DNA of 64,000 nt, taken from positions 71,739,501-71,803,500 of the forward strand of contig CP142452.1 of NCBI GenBank assembly GCA_038049695.1, read 5' to 3'. This document shows positions 23,332 through 35,800 of the stretch, piece by piece; the stretch's first letter is position 1; each line of letters begins with the position of its first letter. Made by a program: the position numbers and the translations under genes. Under the pieces are notes generated by a model. The model did not search any database. It worked only from the letters and a program-made list of their open reading frames with translations, and was not told where the DNA came from. This stretch comes from Cinnamomum chago (taxonomy: Eukaryota; Streptophyta; Magnoliopsida; Laurales; Lauraceae).

Positions 23332-24430
23332 ACCATCATCACCTAAAGCAACAAAACCAACCATGCCTACATTGAAATCCTTATTCTCCAATGACCCATT
23401 ACCATCCAATGATCCATCACCACCCAAATCAACAAAACCAACCATCTACTTGAATTTCTTCAAGTCCATCTTCACCTCTAATAATCAATCACCACCGCCC
23501 AAATCATGGGCCGCCATCACCGATTTCATCAAAATCATTACCACCAACTCCAAGTCCACCTTCCAGATCTTCCGCAATGACATGAAGGAATTCGGATCCG
23601 ACCTCAAGATAATCGGATCCGACCTCAAGAAAGACATGGTCGTCATTCGCGACATAGCCAGCCGTTCGATCAGAGACCTAGACGGCTTCGGATCGTCCAT
23701 CAGGAGCGCGACGGCCGAGATCATCTCTCACGGCAGAGACGGGGTGTTCTCTCCCGATTCAGATCGTGAGGATTATCGGGTTCTCGAAGCCCGACCCGAC
23801 GATTTTGAGGAGTGGAAACTAGGGTTTCGGATTGAAGACAAGAGAGAGGAGATTGAGAGTTTCTGTGGCGGGAACAGCGTCGTGGAGGATTTTTATCGAG
23901 CGTTTGTTCCTGATGTGGTCGATCATCAGACTTTCTGGTCTCGGTATTTCTATCGGATTCATAAAGACGAAGCTGATGATGCAAGATCGGATCTTCTGAA
24001 AAGAGCAGCTTTGGAAGATCGTCGTGAAGAAGAAGAAGAGGAAGATTTGAAGCAGGAAGTCGATGGAGATGATGTTGAAGCGAAAGATGAGATTTTGGAG
24101 ATCGGACAAGTGTTGAAGACGGAGATTGATGGTGGTGGTGTTAATTTGATGATGGAGGAGAGAACAGGATCGGATTGTTCTGAATCGAGTAACGATCATT
24201 TAGAGTTGAATGAAAGATCTGATGAGAAGTTGGTTGCAGAAGGAAAGAAGGAAGAAGTAGATGGATTGAGGGAAAAGAAGAAATCAGATGAAGATGATGT
24301 CGGGTGGGTTGAAATTGAGAATTTTGGAGATGAACAAGGGAAGGATGAAAGCCGTAGTTGTGATAGCTTGAATCGATCAGATGATGATATGAGTTGGGAG
24401 ATTGAAGATTATGAGCCTGACATGGAGTGA
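23300..24430 (+). CDS. BSD domain-containing protein
   Basis: Intact single-exon frame of 376 residues. Residues ~172-222 form a BSD domain (named for BTF2-like factors, synapse-associated proteins and DOS2-like proteins), with the diagnostic HQTFWSRYFYRIHK near residue 208. Plant proteins of this type are mostly uncharacterised. The N-terminus (1-50) carries two copies of MPTLxSLFSN...PKxTKPT. Residues ~75-140 are amphipathic and rich in DLK/SDLK words, possibly a coiled region that associates with membranes. The C-terminal third is very acidic, with E/D runs, and ends in DDDMSWEIEDYEPDME, a C-terminal pattern I associate with plant BSD proteins. The start at 23300 is the first Met in frame; a candidate TATA box precedes it. 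Molecular role not known. Confidence 0.92.
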   Translation: MPTLESLFSNEPSSPKATKPTMPTLKSLFSNDPLPSNDPSPPKSTKPTIYLNFFKSIFTSNNQSPPPKSWAAITDFIKIITTNSKSTFQIFRNDMKEFGSDLKIIGSDLKKDMVVIRDIASRSIRDLDGFGSSIRSATAEIISHGRDGVFSPDSDREDYRVLEARPDDFEEWKLGFRIEDKREEIESFCGGNSVVEDFYRAFVPDVVDHQTFWSRYFYRIHKDEADDARSDLLKRAALEDRREEEEEEDLKQEVDGDDVEAKDEILEIGQVLKTEIDGGGVNLMMEERTGSDCSESSNDHLELNERSDEKLVAEGKKEEVDGLREKKKSDEDDVGWVEIENFGDEQGKDESRSCDSLNRSDDDMSWEIEDYEPDME

Positions 24431-26436
24431 CATTGATTACAGCCATATGAATTTTTTCTTTCCTTGCATGGCTTGACAAAAAGTCATGAAACTCTATTGT
24501 GGTTTTTTTTTTTTTTTTTTCTGTCTACATTGGGTCACTTGTGGTGCAGGTTAGGGTTTATTTTTGTTAGGTTGATGCTCATGTCTCAGTCTATATCTAA
24601 ATATAGTTTTTAAGTTGATCTAGTTGTGCTTCTTATGTTTATTCTTTTTCGTTCTATTTCGATTTAGGTCCTGTTTGTGTAGTTGATATTGAATTTAGAT
24701 ATATTTATGGTAAAGAATATTTTGTTTCTGAATAGGAGTATTTTGGTTTGCTTTTCTTACTATATTGTATTTCGGTTTTTGGCATATGTGCACAAACGTG
24801 TCTTTAGAGAATTTCAGAACACGTTTGGTGGCACTTGAGGATTCCTTGTTGCCCGTGAAATAAGGACTCTTTGATACTGGACTTCTTGTATTGAATTTCT
24901 ACTAGGATTTTTAAGGTTTTTTTTCCTTGTACAAGTGGGAAATCAAAGGTGAAGGTGATTAAATCTGTAGAGATTTACATTGAGACTCATCTCTATATTT
25001 CTTTTTCGATATATGTTTTGACATTCTTATCATGATTAGTTCTTCAAAAAATTTAATCTTATCATAATTTAGGGAGAGAACAAATCAAATGTTTTTTTTT
25101 TTTTTTTAATCTTCTGATACATACCCACTGAGCCAGTGGATTGGGAACAAATTAAAGGATTTGTGCCATCCCTTTTAGCTAAAATTTAGATAGTGAATGG
25201 ATCCCTAGAGTCTTTCTCCTGGTGGAATGTTTAAACATCTCTCTTTGAATAGCTGTTGTGAAGTGAGTAATCTTTGGTTACTTTTTCAACTCCTTCACTG
25301 CGTTTAGTGCATGCTGAGTGCGGACCCATGTATTGGATGTCATCAAATTTTACTCTAATATGAGCGGGTCTCACTCACCATAAGAGTAATTGATGTGATT
25401 AATACAATCTTATACATTATTAATAATATTCATTAATTAAGTTAGTAATTTTATACTCGATCTTATGGTAAGATCAACCCCATTGGAGAAAAGCTGACAT
25501 TTTTCGGTGAACTCGTGCGCAAATAGCTCAGATTACGCATGGCCCACTGATACGACTGGTTATTCAAGACAATTTGATATGGATCTGGCATTACACTATT
25601 AAACGTTTTGGCTTCTTCACTGAAGAAAACATAGAAAAGAAAACCCCTTGACTCCCAAACTCCAAACCAGTAAAATATCAACATGATGCAAATGAGTATT
25701 AGTTATGCAAAAGACCTGTCCTAAAACATGACAATCCATCTAGCAATCCATTTGATTTGAGGAAAACTAGAACAGATCAAACTATAATGTGCTTAGTTCC
25801 AGGCCTACAATTTGTTCATAAAAATAAAAACCACAGTTTTGTTTTCACAACAAGGACCAGAGAAAGACTGAGAGCTGACTAGGGAAACATACACACATCC
25901 AAGACTACAAAGACCAACTTTCACAAAACAGTTGAACAGCTCTTTCACCTGAGCCATCATCTCTGATTCTTACTATTCAAAATCCTGTAATTTTGACATA
26001 TGGACACCACAAAAACTCTCAAAGTTCTGGTTGATTTCTTCATAGACAATATTCTCTCTTCGCCAACCAGCATTTCCACCTGCAAGTCAATGGAGTATAG
26101 AGTTAAATCAAGGTCGGATATATTTGTAGCTGACCACCAAAATCGGTTTCTACATTTCAATGGGAGTTGGTATAGAAATGCCTGGTAAAGAAAGGAGCAA
26201 AAAACTCACTGATAGTTAATGAAAAGAACGCACAAGAAGTGGGGATTTTGGCAGTTAGGGAAGGGTCACGTATTTGAGCAGCGTATAAGCATGTGCAAAC
26301 AAAAGGATGAAAAAGAACAGGCAGAGAACCATTTTCGAATATTTATAGCTTTTATTCCAAGATTGTCTAAGACATGCTTCTTCATTGGGCTTCTTTATTG
26401 GATAGTCTAAGACAAGCTTCTTTATTGGATCGGTTG

Positions 26437-26905
26437 GGGGAGTACTTTGTAATAGTAAGGGCGAGGTTTTACTTATATTATCCGAGTATGTGAGTGTCTG
26501 TAATCCCAATGAAGTAGAGGTGCTTGTCATCTTGGAAGCTCTTAGGTTGTTCTCCAGATAAGTTTTGGTGGTAGGGTTGTTGTGGAAAGTGATTCTTCCA
26601 ACGCGATAGCTTGGGTGTCTAACCAGAAGGTCGGTCCTTGGAAATTTCAATTTCATTTTAACGAAATCAGGGAGTCGTCTTCTTTTTGTCTTGTCGAGTT
26701 CCTCCATGAGTAGATCAGCCAATTCCATGGCGGATGCTCTCAGCCAAGGGGTTGAAAGGTTGAGTCCTTGGGTGGGAGTAGTTATGTAACTGGGTTGGAG
26801 TGTGGTACAATGCTCTTGTACTCTCTCTTTTTATTTTCCTTTTCTTGCACTTTGCATGTTGCTTTTTCCCTTTTATTGAAGTTCAGTTACCAATAAAAAA
26901 ATGCT
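26437..26905 (+). mobile_element. LINE 3' end: decayed RNase H domain plus tail
   Basis: Frame-shifting translation yields EVLVILEALRLFS, VVVESDSSNAIAWVS-like words, GPWKFQFHFNEIRES and SRSANSMADALSQGVERL, the C-terminal half of a plant LINE RNase H-like domain. A 3' tail follows (GTGGTACAATGCTCTTGTAC, then T-rich, ending CAGTTACCAATAAAAAAA). The tail recurs in reverse orientation at 58652-58766. Stops and frameshifts make it a relic. Confidence 0.7.
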
Positions 26906-27402
26906 TCTTTATTGAATATCATTAGGAAAATGCAAAGAGCACCTTTAGGGATTTTTTTTAACAGTAACGATGAGATATATTAAGATTAGAAAAAACTAAA
27001 AGCAACTTTAGGGATTGATATCTATGATGTATCAACAATTCTTAACTCATAAAGCAGATGTAGCGCTATTATAATAAATTGAATTGTTACTCAAACAAAT
27101 AAATGATCGATAGCACAAACACCAACTGTCCAACAAAACAAATAGAATAGAATTTGGACCCAGATGTGATCTTGGTTAGTTACATTGCAATGAAAAATGT
27201 GAAATTGTGTGTAGTAAAACAGAGCAAATGTTCTAATTCTCAAAGGCCAGATAATGAGTTTCACCAGATCTTGGAATCTCATGCGAAAACAATAATGGTC
27301 AACATGTGAAAATGGTCAGTTATAGAAAACAAGAATGAGGAATCAAACGGCTAGAACATCCAGAGCCGGACTTTCTCCAATGGGGCTGTAAGGAGAGGAG
27401 TG

Positions 27403-27479
27403 TATGAAATTCCAACTCTGCCTTCAATGCAGGGAAAACACTCCCCTCCCTGCATTAAAGGCAGAGATGAAGTTTCATG
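27403..27479. ncRNA. Candidate miRNA-like or MITE hairpin
   Basis: A 32-nt arm (27403-27434, ending CTCTGCCTTCAATGCAGGG) pairs with 27448-27479 (CCCTGCATTAAAGGCAGAG...) across a 13-nt loop. The inner 19 bp have one mismatch and the outer part a few more. Size and imperfect pairing resemble a plant miRNA precursor or a very small MITE. I do not recognise a known miRNA family in it. Confidence 0.35.
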
Positions 27480-27766
27480 AGCCCGCAAGAGATAATCTCT
27501 CTGCGCTTAGATACTTGATTATAGGAAATGTATTCGTATCGTATCAGATTTGATATTCCAACGGTGATGTAAAATCCATATTGTTAGCCCTTCACAGAAT
27601 AACAAAGCAGAAAATGATTAGGAAAAAATTATGATCTATTGTAAAATTCAGCATGCAAAATATCACAATCTTTTATAGTTAATCAAAAAGTCTGCATGCA
27701 GATCATCACCTTTTGAATGTTTAAAAACTAATAAAAATGGTCCTCTTACCTGTGTTGAGATGTTTC

Positions 27767-29212
27767 TCATTTGATCTCACCTTTTGCCTTCGTAACTTCC
27801 ATCATGCACTTGTTCAGCCACTGCTTTGCAACACGATAAACGCTTTTAGAAGTAGCACCATCTGTAACGCACTTGTTTGCAATGCAATATAGGTCATTAT
27901 AACGGAACTTTGAAGAATCACTGGGGCCTTCCAGTACTTTGATGCCATTAATGTTACTTGCAAACCCCTTTGTTGGATATCTCACCCATCGTTTCAAAAT
28001 GTAATGGTCTGGCAAATACCAAACACCTGCATGCCTTAGTACTGATAACACATGCCTGCAAGGTATACCTTCAAACTCAAACCTCAAGCAGCTGCAGTTT
28101 GCTTTCTTTCTGATTATTTCTAACTGAACAACATGTGTTCTCTTGCTCTTTTGATCGCCCTTTTCAACCTCATATTTCCTGACTTCTTCATTGTCCTCTA
28201 CACAATTTAGCTTGTAAACCGTGCTCTACCACAACTCATCTTGGAACTTCTTAAAAATCGTCGGGGTATAAATTTCTCTAATGTGCTTCTCCAAGACAAA
28301 TAATGTCTTCAATGTTGGCCGACTTCGCTGTGTTTCAAGATCAGCTTTCCATTCCTCATGTCTTCTGCGAGCTAGATATCTTTCAAACTGCAGTACAAAT
28401 TCCAGTAATGTGGTGTTCTTGCTCACGTACTTATCAAAGAAGAGCTCCATGCTCTGACTTTGTTTTACAGCTGATATCCCAGCAAAAAATACATGATTTA
28501 AGTAGGCCGGAACCCATTTTTGACGAGTATCATAGAGTGATTCAAACCAGTCATGGTCCTCAAGATCATTTTCAATCAACAGTTTCTTCCAACACTTTTC
28601 AAACTCCTCTGCTGTTTTACAACTGCTTATACAATCGATAAAAGGATCTACAACTTCCTCACAAAGTTTAGACAATTCTTCTAATATGTGGTACATGCAA
28701 AATCTGTGGAAAGAGTGCGGGAGAACTCTAGCGACTGCAATTTCGATATCATTATGATAATTAGTAATGATAGCTTTCGGAGGATGTCTTGACACTGCTT
28801 CTAACCACCTTTCAAATAACCATTCATATGATTCACTAAATTCTTCATTAAGGAGGCCACAGCCAAATAACACTGGTTGTCCATGATGGTTTACTCCTCT
28901 GAAATATGCAAACAAGAAGTTCGATTGATTCGTGAAACATTTGGTAGCAAATGTAACAGTGTCTCCAAAATAATAGTAAGTTGATTGTGCAATGCGGTCT
29001 GCCCAAAAACAATGCTTGAGCTGCTTTTCCTTGTCAACTTCAATTGCATAAAAGAATTTAGGATCCATCTCTTGCATTTCACTGAAGTAATCAACCATAA
29101 TTTCCACATCTCTAGTCTCAGTTTTCCTCTTCTTGGTTCTTTCAGCTGAAAGATCATGAGAACTTCTCAATTCGCAAAACATAAAAGTAGCGCGCGCACA
29201 CAGAGAGAGCAC
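27767..29212 (-). pseudogene. FAR1-related sequence (FRS)-like protein, one internal stop
   Basis: MULE-derived transcription-factor family. Reading leftwards: MULE transposase-like core (YFSEMQEMDPKFFYAIEVDK ... GVNHHGQPVLFGCGLL ... SYEWLFERWLEA ... HRFCMYHILEELSKL), then a SWIM zinc finger (ANCSCLRFEFEGIPCRHVLSVL, Cys-Cys-Cys-His) near 28030-28100. The frame is open throughout except for one TAG at 28226-28228, between FQDELW and STVYKLN. No intron would remove it, so a point nonsense change is the simplest reading. The N-terminal FAR1 DNA-binding domain is missing and not found up to 32 kb. Two acidic catalytic positions are also altered (FATKC where FDTTY-like is usual; IITNYH where IITD is usual). 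The 5' boundary may instead be a splice acceptor (TTTCAG) near 29146. Confidence 0.75.
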
Positions 29213-30390
29213 ACAACCACTGTCATGAATATCACCAATATCTAAAATATTGCATGAGAGACCAAAAATGTTGTGATATTCTAAAAAATATTTCCCAAAA
29301 AATAAAATATTGAAATATCATTGCCAGATTTGTTGAGAATCTTTATCGTTTTAATCTACATGCTTAAGAACCTTTTATTATTGTCTTAAATGCATGCGAT
29401 TTTCAGCGTGATTTTAATGTTTGATTTGGGTTGTGACAAAGTTTTGGCTGTCAACCTACCTCTCTAAAATAAAAAAATAAAAAACAAGAAAAAGACAGTT
29501 GAGCATCCTCCAGTATTATACACAGACAACAAAATCACAAGATTGACATTTGTAACAAAAGACACAATCCATTCAGGAACAATCTCTTCTGCAATTTGGT
29601 ATTACCCATATGTTTCAAACAATCAGGGTTAAAATCTCAGCACTTTTGTGCAAATACATGAATAGTATACACCGGCTTCCACAGATTTTCTCCCTCTGTT
29701 GTGGATGATGTTATAGGTGCTACATGACATCCCACAAGTTTGTTCCTCTGTTTCACTCAAATGATGAGTTTGCCACATTTCAATATCACAAGAAATATCT
29801 TTATTAGTGTAATGAATAATATATACATTTCCTTTTGTACAGAGGCACCTTTCACTACTTGCATGAGAAGTTAAAATCTAAGCCCTTGGAGTTACTACTC
29901 CCATGCATGCCAAGGGGAATAGTATGATACAAAGGTCTCATTGTAGATATGATTTTGGGCAACAATAATCTCAAATAGATTATTACAATCATTGATTTAG
30001 AGCTATGGAATCCCAAAACCCATCACGGTTGGAACTGGTTTTCTTTTTTTTTTTTTTTTTGCTTTTCCTTGAAAAAAGCAGCCACATAAATACACTCAAA
30101 AGTACTCAACAAAAATGGAATGTAGTGCAGCTCAGAAGGCTTTTCCAAGGAATCATGAAAATTCAGCTCATATTTGTACGTTTCCTTGCAGTAAAGTAAA
30201 GCAGCCAAACGTGAAAAATCTCCTATTTTCCACGCCTCTACAGCGGAAACACAGGTACCCGATGTTCTTGTGTGTGAGGAGATTGGAGTTGGATTGATGA
30301 TATGTGGTCTTATATGGTGCTAAAATTGTTCTCTCTCATGCAAACAGCTTAGGAAAACCATTTCAGATTTTACTCTCGTTCTTACTCTTA

Positions 30391-30675
30391 AGGGCCCGTT
30401 TGATAATTTTACTAATAAAGTCAAGTTAAGTTAAACATCCCATCAAAAACACTTTTTACAAAAATTCCCTCCATCTTTTTCAAAAAAAGTCAAAAAGCAA
30501 CTATATTTACTCACTAAAAGACAAAAAATCTACATTTCCCCATACAAAAAGTCAAAAATATTCCTTTCCAAACAACTAAAAACAAAATATCATCATAACT
30601 CATTTATATTTTATTCATTCTTTTCATTTCACTTCACTCCACTTTATTTTAAAAGTAAATTACCAAACAGGAATG
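30391..30675. mobile_element. hAT-like MITE
   Basis: Ends AAGGGCCCGTTTGATAATTT and AAATTACCAAACAGGAAT are near-complementary; inside, AGTCAAGTTAAGT-like and ACTTTATTTTAAAAGT-like words also pair. About 285 bp, non-coding, with the same GGGC..GTTTGG end style as other elements here. Confidence 0.55.
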
Positions 30676-31300
30676 AGAGAGAACTAGAAGCACAGACGGA
30701 GAAAAATAAGGTAAACAAAGGAGGATAAAAAAATAAAAAGTAAAGTAAAAGTAAAAGTAAAAATAAAAAGGCCACTACCCATATTCTTCTTCTTCGGTCA
30801 CTTTCTGCCAAAGGTGAAAGAGGGCTGTGATAAAAAGTTGAACCATGCCTCTAAGTTTTAACCTTTTGGGTGGCGGGAGTAGACTTTTTGGCGGGAAAAA
30901 GAGAGAGAATCATAATCCTGACCGCTTATGTTCTGGGCATCAACAGATAATATAATATGTCAGGATTCATCCACATGGGTCATTTTGTTGTGGTGTCTCG
31001 TCATGTCAATGTGGGTTGCACTTTCTTGGAAAATGAACTATGAATGATCTAGTATGGCTGTCTGGGTCAACCGCGGCCTTCTTTGTTGGACCGAATTGGG
31101 CCACAAAGAATTATGAGGACAGGAGGAGAATGATGAAAGGAGAACCTTGGATTTTGGAGGATGTTATTATTGTTACCCTAATTGGATGACTGTAGGCCTC
31201 CATTCCATATCAAAAGGAGGCTCTTAGAATATTTATTTTTGGTGTAGCCATTCCATTTTACAGGCACTTAATCAATTGTTAGGATCTTCAACCACTGCTT

Positions 31301-31440
31301 TTATTTATTTTTTTGCTATTGGAGGGTTCACGGCCCTTTGGACTGGACTAATCCCTCCGGACCCAGAGGGAAGCCGGGTAAACACCCCTGTAGCCCCAAG
31401 GTGGTAGCACCAGTTGACTCAACCTTCGATTCTTGAAGAA
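31301..31440 (-). mobile_element. 5'-truncated SINE, second copy
   Basis: Reverse complement of the 3' half of the SINE at 13345-13574: shared GTTTACCCGGCTTCCCTCTG, GGAGGGATTA and AACCCTCC, followed by an A-rich tail (31301-31314 as T on the plus strand). Confidence 0.55.
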
Positions 31441-32862
31441 AGGAGAATCGGGAGTCGATTCCAAGACCCCTAGCTCTCGAAGAGGGAGGAACCGGAGTCC
31501 TGACCACTTTGCCAACCACCGTGACTCCCATAGAATTGGAGAAAAGCTTGGGTGACTAACTGGTTGTTCTCAAATTTTACTCCAATAGGAGTTGGTCTTG
31601 TTGTAACATTGAGCAAAATGATTAATGATAAGATTACCATAATCTTATGCATTATTAATCATAGGCTCAATCTTATGATAAATTTTGGAGACTCTCATGT
31701 AAGGGGTGGGTCCCAGGGTATTATAACTCTTTCCATTCTGTCTGGCCCAAATTTCACTGAATTTACTATTGTTAAGGGGGAGGGTGCGGAACCCTTTCAC
31801 AGGAAGAGGAAGAAACTGATGGTACCAAATGTCCATTAAGCATTCCCAGGTAAGCAGAATAGTGAGTTTTTTTTTAATAGACCATGGACTAATGCATGGG
31901 CCAGTTTTCCATTTCAACCCTCCATTTTCAAACCCCAAGCATCAAGTGGCTGTAGAACAGTTATTTTCTGCATTGCCCAATCTGTGGGTCCTGTCAAATG
32001 AAAATTCTTGTTCACTCAAATGTGGGTCCAAGTTGTATGGAATGCACTTCATATTTTCTTGGGCCATCAATATCATTCACTTGGGGTTCCTGTACTGCAT
32101 CTTGCCAATAAAGAGTTGACATGGAAACGAGTTGAAGATCAAATATGCCCCATGTCATGCTTTTCCCTCTTTTACTTTTGGTTCATTGTGTTCCTTGGCA
32201 ACTATCTCTGTACCCTTTTGGCCTCTATCTCAACTGGGACTGCATTATTTGCATAAGAAGATCCATATTTTGTACCAACCATCACAAAAAATCGGCCCCA
32301 TATTTCAGCATCCAAATCGTTCATCAGGCAGGAACTGTTGGATATTGGCAACAGAAAAACATTGCCCCACCGCCAGACAGCCACAGGCATCTGTTTGCAG
32401 GCTTGCCAATGCATGGTCTGTGCTTTTGAGAGAATTGCACAAAAATAACCATCATTGCCCACCCAAAGTGGGTTCCATAAAAAATAAAAAAATAAAAAAA
32501 AAAGCCATCAGGATAACTGAGACGAAAACAGCTAATGCATTATCCAAAAAGAAAACAGAAACAGTGGATGGACCAAAAAGTGAATCTTTCAGTAAATTAT
32601 ATAAATGAAGTAACATCAAGAAATGTCAATATTTACACACAAAAATTTCAAACTTCAGCCAACTATCAAATTCCATCTGAAAACTGACAAGCCTTCAAAG
32701 GGCATTTAACCGTACCCTAGTACTAACCAAAAATAAAACATGAATGATACAAAGCTCAAAAATTCCATTCCCAGCAGCAAAGGAGGAGGGCATGTTGTCT
32801 GCACTGGAGTTCCTACATTTTGTATATTTGCTTCCACAAATTTAAAGCCAATTTTTATTAAG

Positions 32863-35800
32863 TCAATGGCGGAAGGTCCTTACAACCTGCTCGATTCGTC
32901 GTCGGCAAAGTGGACAATTAGACAACTGTGAGGAGCATGAAGTGCAGCTGCACATATGACCACACCTGAAAGTAGAGATGCCACCAATCATCATTTGTAT
33001 AAAGTTTCCTGTGAGATATACAAAGATACAAATGGAAACATCTGACATGTTTAATCATTCTCATTTTTCTTTTTTTGTCTGTGTGTGTTTTTGGGTGGTT
33101 TGATGGGAATGTCCCATTTTTCTAAATTTCTTTCATTCATTAGTATTTCTTATTTTTGGTTCTCATAATATTTTATTGCAATCTAGTAAGCAGTAAGTTC
33201 AACAGAAAGGCTCTGTACTCCGTACCCAAGGTGGTTTGGATCTCAAATGTGGGAAACATACTGACAGAAATTCCAAAATAAGGAACATTTAAAGCACATT
33301 TGTGCGGCCACTTTTTGGCCAAAAAAAATGGAAAGTGGAAATGCTTTTCTGCAGTAAAAAAAGGTTCCACGTTTAGTGTGGCCATTTCTTTGAGGAAAAG
33401 CAGAAAAATGAGTTAAATTTTCCACACTTATGTGGAACAATGTTTCCCATGGGAGGGAGGTGGGAATGGATTTTCTGTAGCACCACACAAACGTGCCCTT
33501 AAGCTACGAGAGAGAGATTTTGCTGACCAATCTAACACCCTCATACTACCACCCATGAATTAGCCCTCACCCTAAAATGACATTGTCCAACTATTGGATT
33601 AAATCACCCTATTTTTTTCATATGCTTTTCACCATAGATTTTTCAGGCCTGCACATTTAAAATATATCGAGATCCGATTAAGCTGTTGTTTTGGTGAATT
33701 CCTTATCCATGCATACATGTTCATTCCTCCCACTCCCCTTGATTGGTGTTGGCTTGAAGTAGGTTTTCCAAAGAGTCATTTAGCGCCTTTTAAGGGTCGT
33801 TTTGTCATTTAGTCATTTAGCGCCTTTTAAGAGTCGTTTTGTCATTTAGTGCCTTCTAAGATTCGTTTTGTCATTTAGTGTCTCTAGATTTGACCCTTTA
33901 TTTTACTCCACTCCTCTTCAGAGTCTCTCCACTAGGTCACTAAAAAAAAGAATAGCAAGTCCCACATCGGTGTGTGTGTCATTTAGTGCCTTCTAAGATT
34001 CGTTTTGTCATTTAGTGTCTCTAGATTTGACCCTTTATTTTACTCCACTCCTCTTCAGAGTCTCCCCACTAGGTCACTAAAAAAAAGAATAGCAAGTCCC
34101 ACATCGGGGGGGGGGGGGGGGGGGGGGGTTTAAAGAGGCTCCACTGAGCACCTAAAGGTTACCTAGGCTTTTGGGTGCCTTCAGATGGGTTCATAGTCTC
34201 TCCTCTAGGTCGCTAAAAAAGGTTCACTTCTCCTCAATAACCAACCAAATGTCATATACAAGCCTTTTTAAAAAGGATGGGAGATGAGCAAGTGAGCTGC
34301 TTATCATTTTCCATTGAGGTTGTTTATGTAAATTTAATTTCATCAGGATGCATATAGAATGACTCCCGCTTCTGTGAATGATACTTTAATCCTAGAGAAG
34401 TTATTTCTTTCACCCAAGTCCGAACACCAGTTATAAAAAAGTTATCACAGGAATAATAAGTGACAACAGCTGCTTGGAGTGAAGTTATTTCTTTCACCAA
34501 AGTCTGAAGACCAATTAGACAAAAGGTATCGCAGGAGTAATAAGTGACAGCAGCTGCAAGGGTGGTCAATTAACCAACATCACCACCTTTCAACCAAAGA
34601 CTTTAACACTCCAAATGGCCACCAGCATGTAAAGGTTTTTAACCGATTAAGGACTAAAAAGTTTTTTTCAGAGGTAACTCTAAGAACGGTTTCATAACCC
34701 CATCTGGCTTCTACCATCCGATCTATTCACCTCTCAAATTCCATAACTGATTTAATGAAAGCCTCTTGACGTTGTCAGTTTTTACTTCCGGTCCCCAGCC
34801 TGGATAAAGGAGGTTGGGTTAGGTAGATAGACAATCAGCATAAAACTTTTGTCACAACCCCGACATGAATTATGGTGACTTAATGGAAGCTTCTAATTTA
34901 CCAGCATTCAATTCCTCTACACCTCCAACCATCTTATCCACAAAGTTTGCCAAAAACAAAGATGTCGAAAACAATTACATCCATTACACGTGTTCCCCAG
35001 ATGTCAATATCTTAGATTTCACAAAAACCTAAACCTCAGAAACCCACTGAGGTTTCCATCTCAATATGCTGAAAGCTTGTTCTAGACAGGGGTACCTTCA
35101 ACTGCTTTGTGCTTCCTATAGGTAGTCGTGGTTGCCTATAGGGCAGCACATTAAAAAAAATCCAAGAAAGGGACACATAATCAAGGACCAAAAGAAAAGA
35201 CCTTTATTGCGCTCAAGCAAACTCAAATAGTTTCCTCCTAGAAGACAAGATTCCGGACCACCTGCCTACCCAACAACAGAAAATATAGGTCAGCAAAAAC
35301 TCCTTCACAACACTACCCTGAAAAGACACATCTCTGGCCCATGTCTCCCCAAAACCCGACCTACACCCCGCAAACCCACCCCCTTCCTATGAGCAATCGT
35401 GCCTTCTACAATGCAGAGTTTCTAGACAGGAAAGACTCATCTCCGATCCATGTGTTCCCAAAACTCACTCCGAGACCCCTCCTCCACTACGAGCTTAAAT
35501 CATGGCTTCTAGACTCTCTGTTATTGCCACTGCTAATGAATTTGAAAGAAAATCAAGTCTCAATGGGCCATTGTTGATCTTGGCTTACGTTTACAAAATT
35601 TAAAATGAAAATTTTATTTCATTTTAACTTGTAGAAAAGGAAAGCAGACAAGAATAGAAATGTATAAACCATAGATGTGTTTAGAACCAATGCAATTAGC
35701 AGATACTATCATAATAAAATGAAATAGGAAATGGATAGGATGATTACGGAACAAAAACAGCATTGTACTCCTGTTCAAGGCATATCACACAGAGATCTGG

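Larger units (their letters stand above)
24431..27766. other. Intergenic, no gene recognised
   Basis: Contains the likely 3' untranslated region of the BSD gene, a LINE relic (26437-26905) and an unusual hairpin (27403-27479). Short open frames here match nothing I know. Confidence 0.5.
29213..32862. other. Intergenic, no gene recognised
   Basis: Holds a MITE (30391-30675), a SINE fragment (31301-31440) and T- or A-rich filler. Short frames here have no recognisable homology. The last ~200 bp should include the SP1 3' untranslated region. Confidence 0.5.

Noticed and set aside
23485-24479. Several antisense frames under the BSD gene
   Set aside because: Complement of an acidic, GAA/GAT-rich coding sequence, which lacks stops on the other strand; no known protein.
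31322-32608. Cluster of medium-length frames on both strands between the FRS remnant and SP1
   Set aside because: Overlapping, no domains, no splice-supported continuity; includes SINE and A-rich filler.
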